The notes: a model not told the origin generated them from the sequence alone. DNA of 64,000 bases from TMP-86 sp031394735 (GCA_031394735.1 JANMXI010000012.1:30387-94386); one strand, 5' to 3'; counted from the stretch's first letter, positions 1 to 10,800 are shown. Made by a program: numbers and translations.

Positions 1-1
1 T

Positions 2-376
2 GCATTTGATGACATCCGCGATTCCAAAGCGCCGGCCATCGAGCGACTGACCGCCGTCATGCGCAAGTACGCGGAAGCCATCACCTCGGAATTCGGCTGG
101 TGCATGGTCAGGGCCGAGGATCAGGACTTGAGTCCGGTGATGAGCAAGCGCATCAACACGCTGAAATCCGAGATCGACCAGGGCATCCGCCGGCTGATCA
201 AGGACGGCATCGCAGACGGCTCGATCCGCCGCTGCGATCCGAAAATCACGGCCTTCGCGCTCGCCGGCGCGATGAACTGGATTGCGCACTGGCATCGGGC
301 CGATGCGGAACTGACGCCGGATCAGATCGCCGATCGGTTCATCGAAACCTTCGTCAACGGCCTGCAGCCGCGCTGA
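2..376 (+). CDS. TetR-family transcriptional regulator, C-terminal part (cut by window edge)
   Basis: An open frame runs in from the left edge and stops with TGA at 374-376; about 125 residues are visible. The helical content and the ending with WIAHWHRAD, followed by a DQIADRFIETFVNGL stretch, resemble the ligand-binding C-terminal domain of KstR2-like TetR regulators, which often control fatty-acid or steroid catabolism. The DNA-binding N-terminal helix-turn-helix lies outside the window, so the family call rests on the C-terminal half only. The gene converges on the glycosyltransferase gene, with 10 bases between the stops. Ligand and targets cannot be inferred. Confidence 0.7.
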   Translation, partial: AFDDIRDSKAPAIERLTAVMRKYAEAITSEFGWCMVRAEDQDLSPVMSKRINTLKSEIDQGIRRLIKDGIADGSIRRCDPKITAFALAGAMNWIAHWHRADAELTPDQIADRFIETFVNGLQPR

Positions 377-386
377 GCGCGTCGCC

Positions 387-2126
387 TCAGGCGGCCGGTT
401 CCAACACCGCGTAGCGACGACCGTTGGGCAGTGCGTAAATCTGCCGGAGCTGCAATCCGGCGGCAGGTGCCCAGGCCAGTTCGTCGGCGGGCGGTTTCGC
501 GCGGCGCTTCAACCAGGTATTGATGCGGGCGATTCCGGGACTGTATTGCCGGCCCTCGATCTGCACCAGGACGCGATTCGATCGATCCAGGCTGTTCAGG
601 TATTTCAAATTGCGGTAACCGTGTGCGGCATCGGTTTCCGGAATCACGACGGTGCGTGTGGTCACATACAGATCCACAAACGCGCGCGTGGTCTCGTCCG
701 GTCCGATCAGCAGCAGCGGGTGCCCTGCCGTGTCCTGCTGAATCTGTGCGCCGAGTTGCTGCAGATCCTGCCAGCGGTCGATCTGCGAATATGCCAGCCA
801 TGCCGGCGCGATCAGCAGCGCGCAAAACGCGAAGAAGAGCGAGCCGATGGCGGACAGGCCGTCGGCGCGATTGGCGCTGCGCCAGGAATCCACCGCCAGA
901 TACAGCGCAATCGCGATTCCCGCCGCCGCCAGCGTCATCCGCAACGGCTGCATTTGCGCGAACGCCTGCGAATCGAAGGCCAGAATCGTCAGCACGCCGG
1001 CCGCCAACACAGCCGCGATGACGATCAGCACGGCGGTGCCGCGCAGCGCGCGCACCTCCCAGCGATCGCGTGCGGCGGCGGATTCCTGCACCCACCAGCC
1101 TAGCAGCACGGCAAATCCCGGCAACGCGGGCGCGAAGTACACATTGCGCGCGGTTGCTGCGAACGACAGAACCAACAGCGCGGGGAGCGAACTCGCCACC
1201 GCGAAACGCAAGGTCCGAGCAGCCAGCGGAGATGCTGCGCGCTCTCGCCACGCGCGACGCGCGGCAGCCAACACCAGCAACAGCCATGGCCACAGATACA
1301 ACGGCAGCTCCAGAAAATACTTGCCCGGGGAATTGCGATGCGCCGTTGCGTATTGCAGCTCTGCAGGCGCATCGACTGTGGTCAACCGGCCGGCCAGATT
1401 GTTCCAGAAAAATACCTTCAGATGTGCAAGCCCTTGCGGACCTGTATAGACCATCCACACCCAACTTAAGATCAGCGCGGCCTGCAGCGGCAGACCCACA
1501 TACAGTTCCCAGCGCAACAGCTCCCGCCACCGTCGCTCCCATACGATGAGTGTCAGCAGGCTGAAGCCCGGCACCAGCCAGGCGAAGGCGCTCTTGCTCA
1601 AGAATCCCAACGCCAGCGCCCCATGCATCAGCGTGTAGCCGGTCCAGCGCGTGCGCGCATCTTTTGCATAGAAGCCGCGGTGCAGCCCCAGCAACCCGAG
1701 ACTGACAAACGCAAGCAAAGGTGCATCGGTGGCGAACCAGATGGCAGTCTGGTAGCCCAGTAGAAAAGTGCTGACCGCCGCGCCCGCAGCGAGACCGGCA
1801 AGACTCCCGGCGAGACGACGCGCGATCAGGCCCACACTGAGCGCGCTGATCAACGCATAGAGTAAATTTGGCAGCCGCGTCGACCAGGCGTGCATCCCGA
1901 ACGTGGCGATCGGTGCCGCGGCGGCCCAATAGGTGAGCGGCGGCTTTTCGCAAAACGGGTCGCCCGCCAATAGCGGCACGCTTTGATCGGACTGCCAGCT
2001 CATGCGCCAGGCGAGATCGGCTTCGCGCGGTTCGTCCGGCGTCCAAAAACCGCGGCCGAACAGGCCAACGCACCAGGTGAGCAGCAACGCGGCGCCGATC
2101 GCGGGCAGCCAACGAGAATGGTTCAT
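387..2126 (-). CDS. GT39/ArnT-like integral membrane glycosyltransferase
   Basis: 579 residues with about a dozen hydrophobic segments in the first 420 residues and a soluble C-terminal domain. The first periplasmic loop carries an acidic pair in FWTPDEPREADLAW (Asp31-Glu32), followed by EKPPLTYW at about 60-67. This is the arrangement of PMT/ArnT enzymes that move a sugar from a polyprenyl-phosphate carrier onto lipid A, protein or another polymer at the outer face of the inner membrane. Acceptor and sugar are unknown. The ATG lies 7 bases beyond the stop of the PdeM gene, so it is probably the last gene of the upstream DNA repair block, although its role looks unrelated. Confidence 0.8.
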   Translation of the reverse strand: MNHSRWLPAIGAALLLTWCVGLFGRGFWTPDEPREADLAWRMSWQSDQSVPLLAGDPFCEKPPLTYWAAAAPIATFGMHAWSTRLPNLLYALISALSVGLIARRLAGSLAGLAAGAAVSTFLLGYQTAIWFATDAPLLAFVSLGLLGLHRGFYAKDARTRWTGYTLMHGALALGFLSKSAFAWLVPGFSLLTLIVWERRWRELLRWELYVGLPLQAALILSWVWMVYTGPQGLAHLKVFFWNNLAGRLTTVDAPAELQYATAHRNSPGKYFLELPLYLWPWLLLVLAAARRAWRERAASPLAARTLRFAVASSLPALLVLSFAATARNVYFAPALPGFAVLLGWWVQESAAARDRWEVRALRGTAVLIVIAAVLAAGVLTILAFDSQAFAQMQPLRMTLAAAGIAIALYLAVDSWRSANRADGLSAIGSLFFAFCALLIAPAWLAYSQIDRWQDLQQLGAQIQQDTAGHPLLLIGPDETTRAFVDLYVTTRTVVIPETDAAHGYRNLKYLNSLDRSNRVLVQIEGRQYSPGIARINTWLKRRAKPPADELAWAPAAGLQLRQIYALPNGRRYAVLEPAA

Positions 2127-2133
2127 CGGTGAA

Positions 2134-2784
2134 TCATACTGGATTGATCGCCAGCACTTCCTGATCGGCGATCACGAAGACGCGGTCCGCGCGCTGTGGT
2201 CGGATGCTGAAGCCGCCTGTGAATACACCGAAGGCAGGCAGAATGACCTGATTGTCGGAAAACCAAAAAACCGGCACGCGCGCCCGATCGCCGCTGGTCG
2301 AGCGCAGCGCCATGACCGGGTGCACGTGACCACAGACCTGGAACGCGTCGCATCTGCCCACGGCCGCATGCGTGAAGGCGAAGGGTGGCTCGAGCAGCGG
2401 TTGGGTATGCCAGCGGATGCGTGTGGCCCACCGGCCGGCGCCGCCATGGCGGTCGTGATTGCCGGCGATGACCTCGATACGCAACGCCGGATGCGCGTCG
2501 AGCCAGGCATCGAATTGGGCCAGAAAATCGCCGCTCGTGAGCGGCGCGCCGTGGAAGAAGTCGCCGAGGACGATCAATCGGTCGATGTGCAGGCGCGCCA
2601 CCAGCGCGCTCAGACGCGCCAGATCGTGGGCATTGATGCCGGTGGGGATGGCGATGCCGGCGGCGCGGAATATGCCGTCCTTGCCGAAGTGTGTGTCGGC
2701 GATCAGCAGCGTGCGGCGCGCCGGCCAGTGCACAGCTCGATCCGCGCACAATTCCCAGCCCTCACCGGCACACCCAACCCGCAC
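2134..2784 (-). CDS. pdeM: Ligase-associated metallophosphoesterase PdeM
   Basis: 216-residue calcineurin-like phosphoesterase. The metal-binding motifs are in order: ADTH (Asp30, His32), GDFFHG (Asp75), GNHD (109-111) and CGHVHP (His153, His155). The family is the predicted endonuclease/phosphoesterase of the four-gene ligase-associated DNA damage response cassette, and the other three members lie directly upstream. The start is GTG at 2782-2784, overlapping the end of the helicase gene by 23 bases, which suggests coupled translation. The DNA substrate is not known from sequence. Confidence 0.87.
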   Translation of the reverse strand: MRVGCAGEGWELCADRAVHWPARRTLLIADTHFGKDGIFRAAGIAIPTGINAHDLARLSALVARLHIDRLIVLGDFFHGAPLTSGDFLAQFDAWLDAHPALRIEVIAGNHDRHGGAGRWATRIRWHTQPLLEPPFAFTHAAVGRCDAFQVCGHVHPVMALRSTSGDRARVPVFWFSDNQVILPAFGVFTGGFSIRPQRADRVFVIADQEVLAINPV

Positions 2785-5221
2785 GGGCGACCGCCGAGCG
2801 TTCCAATTGGGCCGCCATGCGCGCCACCCGCTCGCGCCAACTCTCCGACGAAATGATCTGGCTTTGCAGGCGCTCGGCCCACAGCGGAAAGGCCAGCGGC
2901 GAGAACCGATCGGTGTCGACGAGCGCGATCGGCAGATCTTGCATGCGACGCAAACTGGCGCTCAAGCGAGTGCCCTCCAATTGGCGGGCCAGCACTTCCA
3001 GACGCGCCTGATCGATGAGCCGGTTCTGCGGATCGAATTGCCGCAACACGTCGAAGATCAGGCCTGTCGATGCCTGCACTTGCCGGTTCGACTTTCCGCG
3101 GCCGGGGAATCCCTGGAACACTAGGCCGGCGATGCGTGCAATGTCGCGGAATGCTCGCTTCGCACCTTCAGAGACGTTCACGCAGGCGAGCAGATCGGCG
3201 GCGAGATCGCCGACACACAGGCATTGTGCGAGCGTCTCCCGGTCGGCGCGATAACTGCGCTCGCTCAACAATTCAAATCCATAGTCGTTGAAGGATAGCG
3301 TGAAGGTCACCGGTGCCCGCTTCGACAGGCGCATCGCCAGCAGCGTGGCCAACCCCTCGTGCGCCAGCCGCCCGGCGAAGGGGAAGACAAACAGGTGCGA
3401 GCCTTCCCGGCTGAGTGTGCGTTCGATGAGCAGTTCGCGCCGGTTGGGCAGGCGTGAATCACGCTGCTGCAGGGCCAATAGCGGCGCCAGCAAGCGCACC
3501 TCGGGCGGCGCGTGCGCATCCGGCGTGCGCTCGAACAACGTCAGCGTCGCGTCGGCAAGCTCCGTGGACAGCGGCATGCGGCCGCCTTGCCAGCGGGGCA
3601 CGTTGCGCGTTTTTCCTTCCGTTGCGCGCACGTAGGCGCTCATGTCTTTGACGCTGGCCAGGCGCAGAGTGCGACCAGCGAACAAAAAAACGTCGCCGAT
3701 CTTCAGGCGCGAAATGAAGAACTCCTCGACACTACCGAGCACCTTGCCGTTGAACCAACGCACCTGCATGGTTTCATCGCTGGTGATGGTGCCGATGGTG
3801 GTTCGATGCACCCGCGCCATGCGCGCATCCACGGCGCGATACAGACCGTCTTCGTGCAGCACGATGCGGTGATATTGTGGATAGGCCTGCAACGCCGAGC
3901 CACCCCGCTCCAGGAAGTCCAGCGCCCATTGCCAATCCTCGGATCTCAATGCGGCATAGGCGTGCGTGCGGCGCACTTCCGCGAGCATTTGCATCGGCTC
4001 GAACCCTGTGCCGCTGGCCAGCGTCATCAAATGCTGAACGAGAACATCCAATGCATTCGTGATGGGCTCGCGCGATTCGATCTGGCCGCCGGCATGCGCT
4101 GCGCGCGCGCCGGCGATTTCCAGCAACTCCAGGGAATGCGTGGGCACACACAGAATGCGCGAGGGCACGCCCGGGCGATGGCCGCTGCGTCCGGCCCGTT
4201 GCAACAATCGTGCAACGCCTTTGGGGCTGCCGATCTGGATCACCTGGTCCACCGGAGAAAAATCGACGCCCAGATCCAGCGACGAGGTGCACACCACGCA
4301 TTTCAAGTTACCCGCCTTGAGCGCCGTCTCGATGCGTCGGCGCAGCGGCTTGCCGATGGAGCCGTGATGCAACGCCGTCAGGGTCAGCCAGTCCAGACGC
4401 TTCTGTACGATGGCCTGATACCACAGCTCGGCCTGCGAGCGGGTGTTGGTGAAGATCAGGGTGGTGGTGGCGGACTCCACCGCCGCGATGGTCTGATCGA
4501 GGAGCGCCAATCCCAGGTGCCCCGCCCAGGAAAACCGCTCCAGATTCTCCGGGCGTAAGCTGTCGATGGTCACCGGTTTGCTTGGCGGTCCGCGCACCAG
4601 TTGGCCGCTGCCAGCAGGGCCCATCAACACCTCGCGCGCTTGCTGCAAATTTCCCATCGTGGCTGACAAGCCCCAGACGCGCAGCGCCGGATTGAAGGTG
4701 CGCAGATGCGCCAGGCACAACTCGAGTTGCACGCCGCGCTTGCTGCCCATCAATTCATGCCATTCATCGACGATGACGCAGCGCACGTCACGCAGCGCGT
4801 CTGCCGTCGTGGCGGCGGAGAGCAGCACGGACAGGCTTTCCGGCGTCGTGATCAACGCCTGCGGTGGTGACTCGCGCTGCTTGCGCCGCTGCGTGCTATG
4901 GGTGTCGCCGGTGCGCGCCTCGATGCGCCAGTGCAGACCGATGCCGGCGCTGGCGGCGCGGAGGCTGTCCAGCGTGTCCGCGGCCAGCGCACGCAGCGGC
5001 GTCAGCCACAGCACCTGCAGTCCGCACGTCGGCGCGGCGGCGACCTCGCTGTCATTCAGCGCCTCGATGGCCGGCCCGAGCCACACGGCCAGCGTCTTGC
5101 CGCTCCCCGTCGGCGCGTGCAGCAGGCCGGATTCCCCCGCCGCATAGGCTGCGATGACCTCGCGCTGAAAATCGAGTAACTGCCAACCCTGATTCGAGAA
5201 CCAGGATTCGACACGCGCCAT
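2762..5221 (-). CDS. Ligase-associated DEXH-box DNA helicase (Lhr family)
   Basis: An 819-residue superfamily 2 helicase when started at the ATG at 5219-5221. Visible motifs are Walker A APTGSGKT (36-43), DEWH (152-155), SAT (186-188) and the motif VI stretch QRAGRSGHR, followed by a long Lhr-type C-terminal region. Family members unwind DNA or DNA:RNA hybrids with ATP and belong to the ligase-associated repair cassette. The open frame extends 74 codons further upstream, but that part lies inside the ligase gene and looks like out-of-frame translation. The chosen start lies 14 bases after the ligase stop and begins MARVESWFSNQGW, directly at the family homology. Confidence 0.9.
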   Translation of the reverse strand: MARVESWFSNQGWQLLDFQREVIAAYAAGESGLLHAPTGSGKTLAVWLGPAIEALNDSEVAAAPTCGLQVLWLTPLRALAADTLDSLRAASAGIGLHWRIEARTGDTHSTQRRKQRESPPQALITTPESLSVLLSAATTADALRDVRCVIVDEWHELMGSKRGVQLELCLAHLRTFNPALRVWGLSATMGNLQQAREVLMGPAGSGQLVRGPPSKPVTIDSLRPENLERFSWAGHLGLALLDQTIAAVESATTTLIFTNTRSQAELWYQAIVQKRLDWLTLTALHHGSIGKPLRRRIETALKAGNLKCVVCTSSLDLGVDFSPVDQVIQIGSPKGVARLLQRAGRSGHRPGVPSRILCVPTHSLELLEIAGARAAHAGGQIESREPITNALDVLVQHLMTLASGTGFEPMQMLAEVRRTHAYAALRSEDWQWALDFLERGGSALQAYPQYHRIVLHEDGLYRAVDARMARVHRTTIGTITSDETMQVRWFNGKVLGSVEEFFISRLKIGDVFLFAGRTLRLASVKDMSAYVRATEGKTRNVPRWQGGRMPLSTELADATLTLFERTPDAHAPPEVRLLAPLLALQQRDSRLPNRRELLIERTLSREGSHLFVFPFAGRLAHEGLATLLAMRLSKRAPVTFTLSFNDYGFELLSERSYRADRETLAQCLCVGDLAADLLACVNVSEGAKRAFRDIARIAGLVFQGFPGRGKSNRQVQASTGLIFDVLRQFDPQNRLIDQARLEVLARQLEGTRLSASLRRMQDLPIALVDTDRFSPLAFPLWAERLQSQIISSESWRERVARMAAQLERSAVARAGWVCR

Positions 5222-5235
5222 CGCGCCTGCCGTCG

Positions 5236-6828
5236 TCAAAGCAGGCGCCTCAATTGCTCGAGCGTATCGGCTTGCGCCGCCGGTTTGTCGGTGCGCCAGC
5301 GCGCGATGCGGGGGAAGCGCAGCGCCACTCCCGCCTTGTGGCGCGGCGAGGCATTGATCCCTTCGAAGGCCAGTTCGAACACCTGCAGGGGTTCCACCGC
5401 GCGCACCGGGCCGAAGCGTTCGGTGGTGTGCTGTCGTATCCACCGATCCAGCGCGAGAATCTCCTCGTTGTTCAGTCCGCTATAGGCCTTGGCCACCGGC
5501 ACCAAGGTCTGCTCGTTCCAGACGGCGAAGGTGTAGTCCGTGTACAGACTGGCACGGCGGCCATGACCGGGTTGCGCATACACCATCACGGCATCGACGC
5601 TGAACGGATCCACTTTCCATTTCCACCACGCGCCGCGCTGGCGGCCCGTGCCATAGGCAGACTCCAGCGATTTGAGCATCAGCCCTTCGACGCGTTGCGC
5701 CCGCGACTGCAGACGCAGCGCGGCGAGGCTCTCCCAATCGGGCGCCGGCAGCGGCGGTGCCAGAACGAAGCCCTCGCCACAGACATCGAGCAATGCGTCC
5801 AATTGCGCACGCCGCGCGCGCAAGCTGGTCGCACGAATGTCGACGCCGCCGTACTCGAGCAGGTCGTAGGGCAGGAATCGCACCGGCGCTTCCGCCAGTA
5901 ATTTGGGCGACAGTTTTTTGCGTGCGATTCTTGTTTGCAGCGCGGCGAAGGGCATGACGCCTGCTGCGTTCCAGGCCAGAATCTCACCATCCAGGACAGT
6001 GCCTTCCGGCAGTTGCTGGGCGAGCGGGAGAATTTCTCGAAACCGCTCGGTCAACAATTCCTCGCCGCGCGACCAGATGAAGGTCTGCCCGCCGCGGCGG
6101 ATTATTTGCGCGCGAATGCCATCCCATTTCCATTCGGCTTGCCAGGCAGAGCGCTCACCCAGCGCCTCGACTGCCTGCTCGAGCGGCGCCGCCAGAAAAA
6201 ACGGGTACGGCTGCGAGCGGTTCTCACCAAGGCTCGCAGGAGCCGAGAGGCTGTTCCAGAAGGTCGCAGTCGGTTCCCAATTGCCCATGAGCCGATGCGT
6301 GGTGGCGGCGATGTCGGTGCCGAGGTGTTGCGCCAGCGCGCGGATCAGCAGCGTCTGCGATACGCCGACACGAAAGCCGCCCGTCAGCAGCTTGTTGACG
6401 ACCAGGCATTGCAGATATGGCAGCTCGCGCCACCATGCCGACACTCGCGCTTGTTGTTCCGCTTCCGGCAGACCCTTCAAGGTCAGCAGCTGGTGTTCAA
6501 CCCAGCTGTGCAGCGAGACATCCACAGAAGCTGATGCACTCTGCCGTGAATCAACATCGGCCAGCAACGCGATGGTCTCAGCCAGATCGCCGACTTGCGA
6601 ATAAGTTTCCTCGATGAGCCAGCCGGGCAGCGCGCTGCTGTCGATGAGCCAGGCGCGCAAGGCGGCGGCGCCGATCAGGCGCTTGAGCTTTCGCCCGGAA
6701 AGAAAGTAAACCGCCCACGCCGCATCTGCGGGCTTCGCGGTGGCGAAGTAGCGTTGGATCGCCGCCACCTTGAGATTTATCGAGGTGGTGGAATCGATGG
6801 CATCGTAGAGATCCGCGAACGCGCGCAA
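5236..6828 (-). CDS. ATP-dependent DNA ligase of the ligase-associated repair cassette
   Basis: 530 residues. An N-terminal DNA-binding domain (about 1-200) is followed by the adenylation domain with the nucleotidyl-lysine motif KWDGIR (Lys234) and a C-terminal OB-fold. The enzyme seals nicks through a covalent lysyl-AMP intermediate; an additional NAD-dependent LigA is expected elsewhere for replication. The N-terminus MRAFADLYDAIDSTT fits the family start and is encoded by a TTG codon at 6826-6828 that follows the exonuclease stop with no gap. This weak start may lower ligase output relative to its neighbours. The downstream helicase begins 14 bases later. Confidence 0.9.
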   Translation of the reverse strand: MRAFADLYDAIDSTTSINLKVAAIQRYFATAKPADAAWAVYFLSGRKLKRLIGAAALRAWLIDSSALPGWLIEETYSQVGDLAETIALLADVDSRQSASASVDVSLHSWVEHQLLTLKGLPEAEQQARVSAWWRELPYLQCLVVNKLLTGGFRVGVSQTLLIRALAQHLGTDIAATTHRLMGNWEPTATFWNSLSAPASLGENRSQPYPFFLAAPLEQAVEALGERSAWQAEWKWDGIRAQIIRRGGQTFIWSRGEELLTERFREILPLAQQLPEGTVLDGEILAWNAAGVMPFAALQTRIARKKLSPKLLAEAPVRFLPYDLLEYGGVDIRATSLRARRAQLDALLDVCGEGFVLAPPLPAPDWESLAALRLQSRAQRVEGLMLKSLESAYGTGRQRGAWWKWKVDPFSVDAVMVYAQPGHGRRASLYTDYTFAVWNEQTLVPVAKAYSGLNNEEILALDRWIRQHTTERFGPVRAVEPLQVFELAFEGINASPRHKAGVALRFPRIARWRTDKPAAQADTLEQLRRLL

Positions 6829-7815
6829 TTACGCTTCCTCGCCATACGCTGTCTTGAGCGCAGCCGCGTCGCACCCCTGTTCGCGCAGGTAATGGACCAG
6901 AGCGTCAGAGTAGCCATGCGTCAGCAACACGCGCCGCGCGCCGGTTTCGTGCACGGTGCGCAGCAACGCGGGCCAGTCGGCGTGATCCGAGAGCACGAAG
7001 CCCCGATCGTAGCCACCGCCGCGCCGTCGTCCACGCACGCGCATCCAGCCGGAGCAAAAGCCGGTCGCGCAGGGCTCGAAGCGCCGCATCCACGGGGATC
7101 CGGACGCGCCCGGCGGCGCCAGGATCAACGCTGCGCGGAAGTCACCGCGTTTGCACTCGCCCACGCCCACTGTCGGAATCATGTCGACACTTTGCGCGCG
7201 ATACACGTCCACCAAGGTCTCGATGGCGCCATGCACGTACACCGCCTCTTGGGTGAAGGCGCGCAGTTCCGCCAGCACGCGTTGGGCCTTGCCCAATGCA
7301 TAACAGAACAGCACGCTGGCGACGCCAGCGGCGCGATTGTCTTGCCACCAACGGTAGATGTCCGCGGCGACTGCGCGAGCCGGCGTCCAGCGATAGATGG
7401 GCAGCGCAAACGTGGCTTCGGAGATGAAGGTATCGCAAGGCAGGACTTCGAAGGCCGCGCAGGTCGGGTCGGCGTCGCGCTTGTAATCGCCCGATACGAC
7501 CCACGTCTGCGAATCGTCCTGGATTCGGATCTGGGAGGAGCCGAGGATATGACCGGCGGGATGAAACGACACGTCGATGCCGTTCAACCGCATGCTCTCG
7601 CCGTAGCGCAAGGCGTCCAGCGCAATGTCCGGCCCCAGACGTTTGCGCAGCAGCTCCGAATTGGCGTCCGCAGTGAAATAGTGTGCTGATCCTGCGCGAG
7701 CGTGATCGCTATGCGCATGCGTGATCAGCGCCCTGTCCACCGGCGACCAGGGATCGATATAAAAATCGCCGCGTGAGCAATACAGTCCGCGGTGGGTGAC
7801 GCTGATCAGATTCAC
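6829..7815 (-). CDS. Ligase-associated DNA exonuclease, metallo-beta-lactamase fold
   Basis: 328 residues with the metal-binding signature HAHSDH (33-38) and a second histidine motif in HPAGHILGS, as in the SNM1/Artemis/CPSF branch of metallo-beta-lactamase nucleases. In the four-gene ligase-associated cassette this protein is the predicted exonuclease that trims ends before ligation. The start is GTG at 7813-7815, reading MNLISVTHRGLYCSRGDF, which matches the usual family start. The gene lies 33 bases after the UvrA stop and abuts the ligase gene, so all are likely co-transcribed. Confidence 0.88.
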   Translation of the reverse strand: MNLISVTHRGLYCSRGDFYIDPWSPVDRALITHAHSDHARAGSAHYFTADANSELLRKRLGPDIALDALRYGESMRLNGIDVSFHPAGHILGSSQIRIQDDSQTWVVSGDYKRDADPTCAAFEVLPCDTFISEATFALPIYRWTPARAVAADIYRWWQDNRAAGVASVLFCYALGKAQRVLAELRAFTQEAVYVHGAIETLVDVYRAQSVDMIPTVGVGECKRGDFRAALILAPPGASGSPWMRRFEPCATGFCSGWMRVRGRRRGGGYDRGFVLSDHADWPALLRTVHETGARRVLLTHGYSDALVHYLREQGCDAAALKTAYGEEA

Positions 7816-7848
7816 CCGCGCATTTTCGCATACGCCGAAGTGTATTAA

Positions 7849-10800
7849 TTACGATCGGCGCTCGCGCATGAATTCGCCAAGAATGCCCGCCGTCAGGCTC
7901 TTGCCGGGTTTGCGTGCCACCGCCTCCGGCGTTCCCTGCGCCACGATCTGACCGCCGCCCGTGCCGCCTTCCGGCCCCAGATCCACGATCCAATCCGCTT
8001 CGGCCATGACGTCCAGATTGTGTTCGATCACCACCACGGTATTGCCGGCGTTCACGAGTCGATGCAGCACGCGGATTAGCTTCTCCACGTCCGCCATGTG
8101 CAGACCCACGGTGGGTTCGTCGAGCACGTACAGGGTATGCAGTCCCTCGCGCACCGCATTGTCCACGCCGAGCAGATCGGTACGAACCTTGGCGAGTTCC
8201 GTCACCAGCTTGATGCGCTGGCTTTCGCCGCCGGACAGCGTCGGACTTTGCTGGCCGAGGGTGAGGTAGCCCAGACCAACCTCTTCCAGCAGCCGCAGCG
8301 CGTGATGGATGCTGCCGTGGCTTGCAAAGAAATCCACCGCGTCGTCGATGCTCATCGCCAGCACGTCGCCGATATTCTTGCCTTTGAAGGTGATCGACAG
8401 CGTTTCGGCATTGAAGCGGCGGCCGCCACAGACATCGCATAACACGCGGACGTCGGGCAGGAAATTCATCTCGATGCGCTTGACGCCCTGTCCCTCACAG
8501 GCTTCGCAGCGACCGCCGGCTGTGTTGAAGGAGAAGCGGCTGGCGGTGTAGCCGCGCAGACGTGCTTCGCTGGTGTCGGCAAACACGCGGCGGATGTTGT
8601 CCCAGAAGCCGATGTAGGTCGCGGGGCAGGAGCGCGGGGTTTTGCCGATGGGAGTCTGGTCCACCTCGAGCACGCGGGTGATGCGCTGCCAGCCGCTGAT
8701 GGTTTTGCAGCCGGCGACGGGTGGCGGCGATTTGCGCGCCGCTTTGGCGAGCAGGTTCTGCAGATTGGCGAGCAGCACATCGCGCGCCAGCGAAGATTTC
8801 CCCGAGCCCGACACGCCGCTGACGACGCTCAGGCGTCCGATGGGGATGCGCGCGGTCACGCCGCGCAAATTGTGCAGATCCGCGCCGACGATGTCGATGC
8901 AGGGCGTCTGCGCGTCGACGGTGCGGCGTGGCGCGAATGGATGCAGCAGCGGATTGGCAAGGTATCGCCCGGTGATCGAGGCGGGCATCGTGGCCAGTTG
9001 CCGGGCAGTGCCTTGCGCGACCACCTGACCACCGCGCGTGCCGGCACCCGGTCCCAGATCGATGACGTGATCGGCGCGCTGAATGGTCTCCTCATCATGT
9101 TCAACCACGACCAGCGTATTGCCCTTGGCGCGCAAACGCTCCAGCGTATCGAGCAGCACGCGATTGTCGCGCGGATGTAATCCGATGGTGGGTTCGTCCA
9201 ACACGTAGCATACGCCCTGCAGATTGGAACCCAGCTGCGCAGCGAGGCGAATTCGCTGCGCCTCGCCGCCGGACAGCGTCGGCGCCGACCGGCTCAGTTG
9301 CAGATACCCCAGACCCACGTCGCACAGAAATGCGGTGCGGGAATTCAGTTCGCTCAGGATGTCGCGCGCAATATCGCGCTCGCGGCCCGCGAGCTTCAAG
9401 GCATTCATCTGCGCGGCAAAGGTGTCGATCGGCAGATCGGTGAGCTTGGAAATCGAACGGCCGCGGAACAACACATGACGGGCGACTGCATTGAGCCGCT
9501 CGCCGCCGCAAGACTCGCAGGGGTCAAGATTCTGCGCATCGGCCTCGATCCAGCCGGCTTCTTCGCCGGTTTGCTCCTCATCGAAGGACTCGAGTTCCAC
9601 GCCGGTGCCGAAACATTCCTTGCACCAGCCGTGCTTGGAATTGAACGAAAACAGCCGCGGATCCAGTTCTGGGAAGCCGGTGCCGCAGGTCGGGCAGGCG
9701 CGCTTCGTCGAGAATACCGGGAGTGCGCCACCGGCGCTGCCCTTGGCTGCGCCCGCGGCCGTAGCCGTCCCGAGAATTTTCAACACGCCACGCCCATGCA
9801 GAAGTGCCGTATCCAATGCCTGGCGCAACGCACCTTCCGCGCGCGCCTCGACGCGCAGCGTGCTCACCGGCAGCTCGATGTCATGTTCCTTGAACCGGTC
9901 CAAGCGCGGCCATTTGACGGTCGGCAACAATTCGCCATCGACACGCAAATGCGTGAAGCCCTTGCCCTTGGCCCAGCGCGCCAGGTCCGTGTACAGGCCC
10001 TTGCGGCTCACCACCAGTGGCGCGAGCAGCGTCACCGTCTTGCCGCGGTATTCCTTGAGTATGCGCGCGGCCATAGCGTCGGCCGACTGCGGCTCGATGG
10101 GAACATTGCAGGTGGGGCAATGCTGCACGCCCAGTTTCACGTACAGCAGACGCAGAAAATGATACAGCTCGGTCAGCGTCGCAACGGTGCTCTTACGGCC
10201 GCCGCGACTGGTGCGCTGCTCGATCGCGACCGTCGGCGGTATGCCGAAAATGGCATCGACATCGGGCCGCGAAGCCGGCTGCACGAACTGACGCGCATAG
10301 GCGTTGAGCGATTCCAGATAGCGTCGTTGTCCTTCCGCAAACAAAATGTCGAAGGCCAGCGTGCTCTTGCCGCTGCCGGACACGCCGGTGATGACCGTGA
10401 ACTTATTGCGGCCGAGATTCACGTCGACGTTCTTGAGATTGTGTTCGCGCGCGCCCCGGATTTCGATGTTGGGGTGCGTGGCGACGCGCATCATCCGCGG
10501 CGCTGTCATGACGGCCCCGTCGGGCTCGCGCACCGCGTTATCCGTCGCGTATCCGCGCTGCGATTGCAGCAACGCTTGACCCGTGTAAGACGCAGTCACG
10601 CGCATGATGTCCTGCGGTGTGCCGGTGCAGACCACGGTACCGCCGCCTTCACCGCCTTCGGGCCCGAGATCGATGACCCAGTCCGATGCAGCGACCACGT
10701 CCAGGTTGTGTTCGATCACCAGCAGCGAATGCCCTGCGGCGATCAGGCGGCGGAAGGATTGCAGCAGCTTGGCCACGTCGTCGAAATGCAGGCCGGTGGT

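Noticed and set aside
322..2112. 596-codon open frame on the minus strand in another frame of the glycosyltransferase
   Set aside because: Arg/Ala-rich translation without domain signals; the overlapping frame has clear membrane segments and GT39 motifs. High GC makes long spurious frames common here.
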